Source: Desulfuromonadales bacterium (GTDB lineage: Bacteria; Desulfobacterota; Desulfuromonadia; Desulfuromonadales; UBA2294). From it: DNA of 5,345 nt. The notes under the pieces were generated by a model. It did no database searches, was not told the DNA's origin, and was given only the letters and a program-made list of their open reading frames with translations. Shown here one piece after another: positions 1-3,100 of this stretch. The stretch is from the NCBI GenBank assembly GCA_030591795.1, contig JAUVAJ010000150.1, positions 1-5,345 on the forward strand, in the 5' to 3' direction. A program made the translations under genes and the position numbers. Within the stretch, counting starts at the first letter, position 1, and each line of letters starts with the position of its first letter.

Positions 1-168
1 TGGGATGCTGCTTCTCCACTAAATCTCGATGTCGGTTTTCTGGCGGCAGAGGCAACCGGTAGTGCCACATTGAGTGCTGCTGTAAATATCACAGCACAGA
101 ATTATCTTGATCCGAAGGATGATCCCACTCTCACTGTAATAATCGATAACTTGGGAACCGATTTCGAT
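1..168 (+). other. Beta-rich module C1 (N-terminally cut by window)
   Basis: Residues 1-56 alternate hydrophobic and polar residues and include GSATLSAAVNIT (20-31) followed by an acidic turn LDPKDDP (36-42). The pattern of a strand, GSATLSA-like repeat and Asp/Pro turn resembles residues 1012-1028 (TTLTLDLDDPTPD) and the strand pair at 369-384, so it looks like the C-terminal half of a C-type beta module whose beginning lies upstream. No known domain could be named. The alignment is by eye and weak in identity. Confidence 0.5.
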
Positions 169-3100
169 CTGGACTTGGCAGTCACTGTTCCTCAAGGGAA
201 CGTGACAGGGTTAGATGCATTCGATGATCTGTCAATTTCCCTGACAAACGGCAATCCGTTTGCTGGGCAGGATATCGACAACATTATTTACGAAGGGTTC
301 GGCGTTGACAACCTGGGTAAATTCAAGGAGTTCAGTGCGGCTACTTTTATCAGTCAAGTCGGGGCGGTTCGAGACTGGTTCGGCAGTGTGACTGAAAGTG
401 AGGTCTTTACCAGTATCGATATCCCCTTTGTCGCGCCGGCATTAAATACGGTTTTTGATCTTGCCGATGCTGTGGGTGACACCCTGCTTTATGATGATGG
501 TGACGATGGCGAAGACGACGGCACGACCTTGGTTGTCGACTTGCGAGAAGCCTTGGCTGCGGCAAATCTCGACGAGAAAATTCGTGTCGAAGGTGATGGT
601 GGGAAAATTACCTTTATTGCGGTGGATTCTTCGATCAGCAGTATTGTCGTAAGTGGTGCAACGGCAATCGGCTTTGATGGTTCCGAGACTTTTGAGAATG
701 ACAAACTGACTGCTAATACAAATGCGCCTGATGGGGGCGTGCTGAGTAGTGATGTCAGTTTTGCCCTCAGCTTGGTTGAAAAGGGGGAGCTCAACGACTA
801 TACCGTCAGCTTGACGGCGGATTCGACCGCCAACAACGAAACCATCGGCAATGATCACGCCAAATTGCTGGATGAAAACAATCAGGCGACATTTAAATCG
901 GCACAGGATCTTGCCAATAAGTTGATCGAGATTTTTGGTTTCGGCGATAACGTAGAAGCCGAATATGACGCTACGGCCAAGCGCTTAACGTTTGAACTTA
1001 AATTCAGCCCGGTCGACTTCAACCTTGATGTGCCGGTCGATTTCAATTTTGATCTCAGCCCGATCGGTAATATCGGCACTGTTGGCAGTCCGGAAATTTC
1101 GCTGGGAGCAGGCGTTGATATTGAATTGACCCTCGGGATGGATTTAAGTGACAGTCCGCCAGGTGCCGGGAAGGATCTCGAAGTAGATACTAACCTGGTT
1201 GATCTCAAAGGGATTGATGATCTAGCTGACGCGATCAAGACAGCATACTCCCTGTCACCGGAAGAGGTTCCGACTGCCGAACTGAGTAATGCGGATAGCG
1301 TTGATATCGATTTTATCAATTCCGGCGCAGAATTAACCGGTGACCCGCAGCTGGAATTCAATTCTGACAGCATTGAGCGCAATGATGGTCGCGATTGGTC
1401 GGATGACGGGTTCAGAGTGGGGCAACAGATAACGGTCACCGGCTCCTCGAACAATAACGGTTCCTACAAAATTGCACAAATTTCCGGTGCAATCATAACC
1501 ATCACCTCTGCCGATTTGACGGCAGAAACCAAAAGCAATGTCACTGTTGCCGGCCCGGCGCCGATGCTGAGCGAAAGTCCGAATTTGAGCTTTTCTGCTG
1601 CCGATAGAACCATCACCCGTGCCGCAGGCAGCTGGCTAGAAGATGGGTTTGTCGGTGGTTCCTATATTGTTGTTGAAGGTGCCGGTGTTAACAATGGTGT
1701 CTACCTGATTGCGACTGTCAGTGGCGATATTCTCAGTCTGACATCATCAGCGGTACTGGTAACACAGGAGAATGTAAAAAAGGTCACTGTTGTTGAGCCG
1801 GACAGTATCAAGCTGAACTCCGGCGGCAATTGGGAGACTGACGGCTTTAAAGCAGGGCAACTGCTATCCATCTCCGGCACCCAGTTGAATAACCGCTCGG
1901 TTCTGATTGCAGATGTTTTGGAAGGCGGAACGCTGTTGATGTTGTCCGCTTCCAGCAAGTTGCTGGATGAAAACCTGAATAATGATACCGATCTGAAGAT
2001 TGCCGGCGGGTCGATAATCCGTTTGTCGCAAGCTGCGACGTTCGAGATCGACGGTGTTGCGGTCAAGGTGCTGGCACAATTCGATAGTGATTCTCCGTTC
2101 GTTTCGGCGACCTCGGACAACAACAATCAATTCGATCTGGTCAACGATATCAACTCCGCACTCGATGAGGCGGGCCTGAAAGAAACCGTCAAGGCCGAGC
2201 TGAAAAACGGCCAAATTATTGTGACTGATATTTCAGGGCTGGCCGCAAGTCCCTTTGTATTAACCACCGATGAAGCTGACACTGCTCACACCGAACTTGG
2301 GTTCGCAGCCTCTCAAACGGCGGATTCTGCTGATTTGTTAATTACCCTGAGTGATAGCACCATTGCTCCGTATCGAATTACCCTGGATGGCGTAACCACC
2401 ATTCAGGATGTTATCGATCGGATCGAAGCCGGGACCAATAATCAGGTCAAAGTTGAAATCAACCCGGAAACCAATGCCGGATTGCAGTTGTTACTGGTTC
2501 CGGCGCTTACCGGCAATCCGCGTCTCAGTTTCGATGCTACGGAAAACACTATTCTTTTTGATGACAGCAGCCTGAGCTGGGCTGACTATGGTTTTGTGAT
2601 CGGCCAGCAAATCCGCGTGTCCGGTGCGAGTGACGATAATGATGGCACCTATAGTGTTGCTGGTATCAGCGCCCATGAGCTGACACTCAGTGGCAGCAGC
2701 CTGGTTGCACAACAGTCGATCAAAGATGTGCGCATCACTCTTGCCGGCAGTGAAATCTTCCGGGTCGAAGCGGTTAACGGATCGAAGGTCGCAGGCAGAC
2801 TCGGTATTCTCAAGGCTGATGTCAGCTCTGATGTGGATGAGAGCGGGAAGGTCGATGCGAATGACAGTGACGGTCTGATCGTCGGCGATGCAATTGCCGG
2901 TGTGTCCATTTGGGATCGGTTTTTTATTCAGGACCCGAAAGTTGAGGGGAATGTTTTTATCAATGCCGGCGATGCAGCGACTGACGGCATTACGGTGACC
3001 GGCGATTTCGGTTTTGTGTCGATCGATTTGAACGGCTATGGCGCCTTTGATACGACCCTGACCTTGGACCTGGATGATCCTACGCCGGATGTCGAAGGTA

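Noticed and set aside
1138..1140. In-frame ATG as a possible gene start
   Set aside because: It is in the middle of a conserved C2 strand (LGMDL), has no purine-rich site at the proper distance, and coding continues upstream with matching modules.
882..1454. 190-codon open frame on the minus strand
   Set aside because: It lies fully antisense to the continuous plus frame, gives a Ser-rich low-complexity product with no recognisable domain, and arises from the complement of biased Asp, Gly and Thr codons.
2413..2431. Short GATC-rich palindromic stretch (gttatcgatcggatcgaag)
   Set aside because: Gat/atc codon use in an Asp- and Ile-rich protein produces such short palindromes throughout. There is no sign of a regulatory site inside the gene.
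2821..2880. Dockerin domain
   Set aside because: Only one calcium loop is present. A dockerin needs two loops with helices of conserved pattern, and the surroundings here are beta strands.
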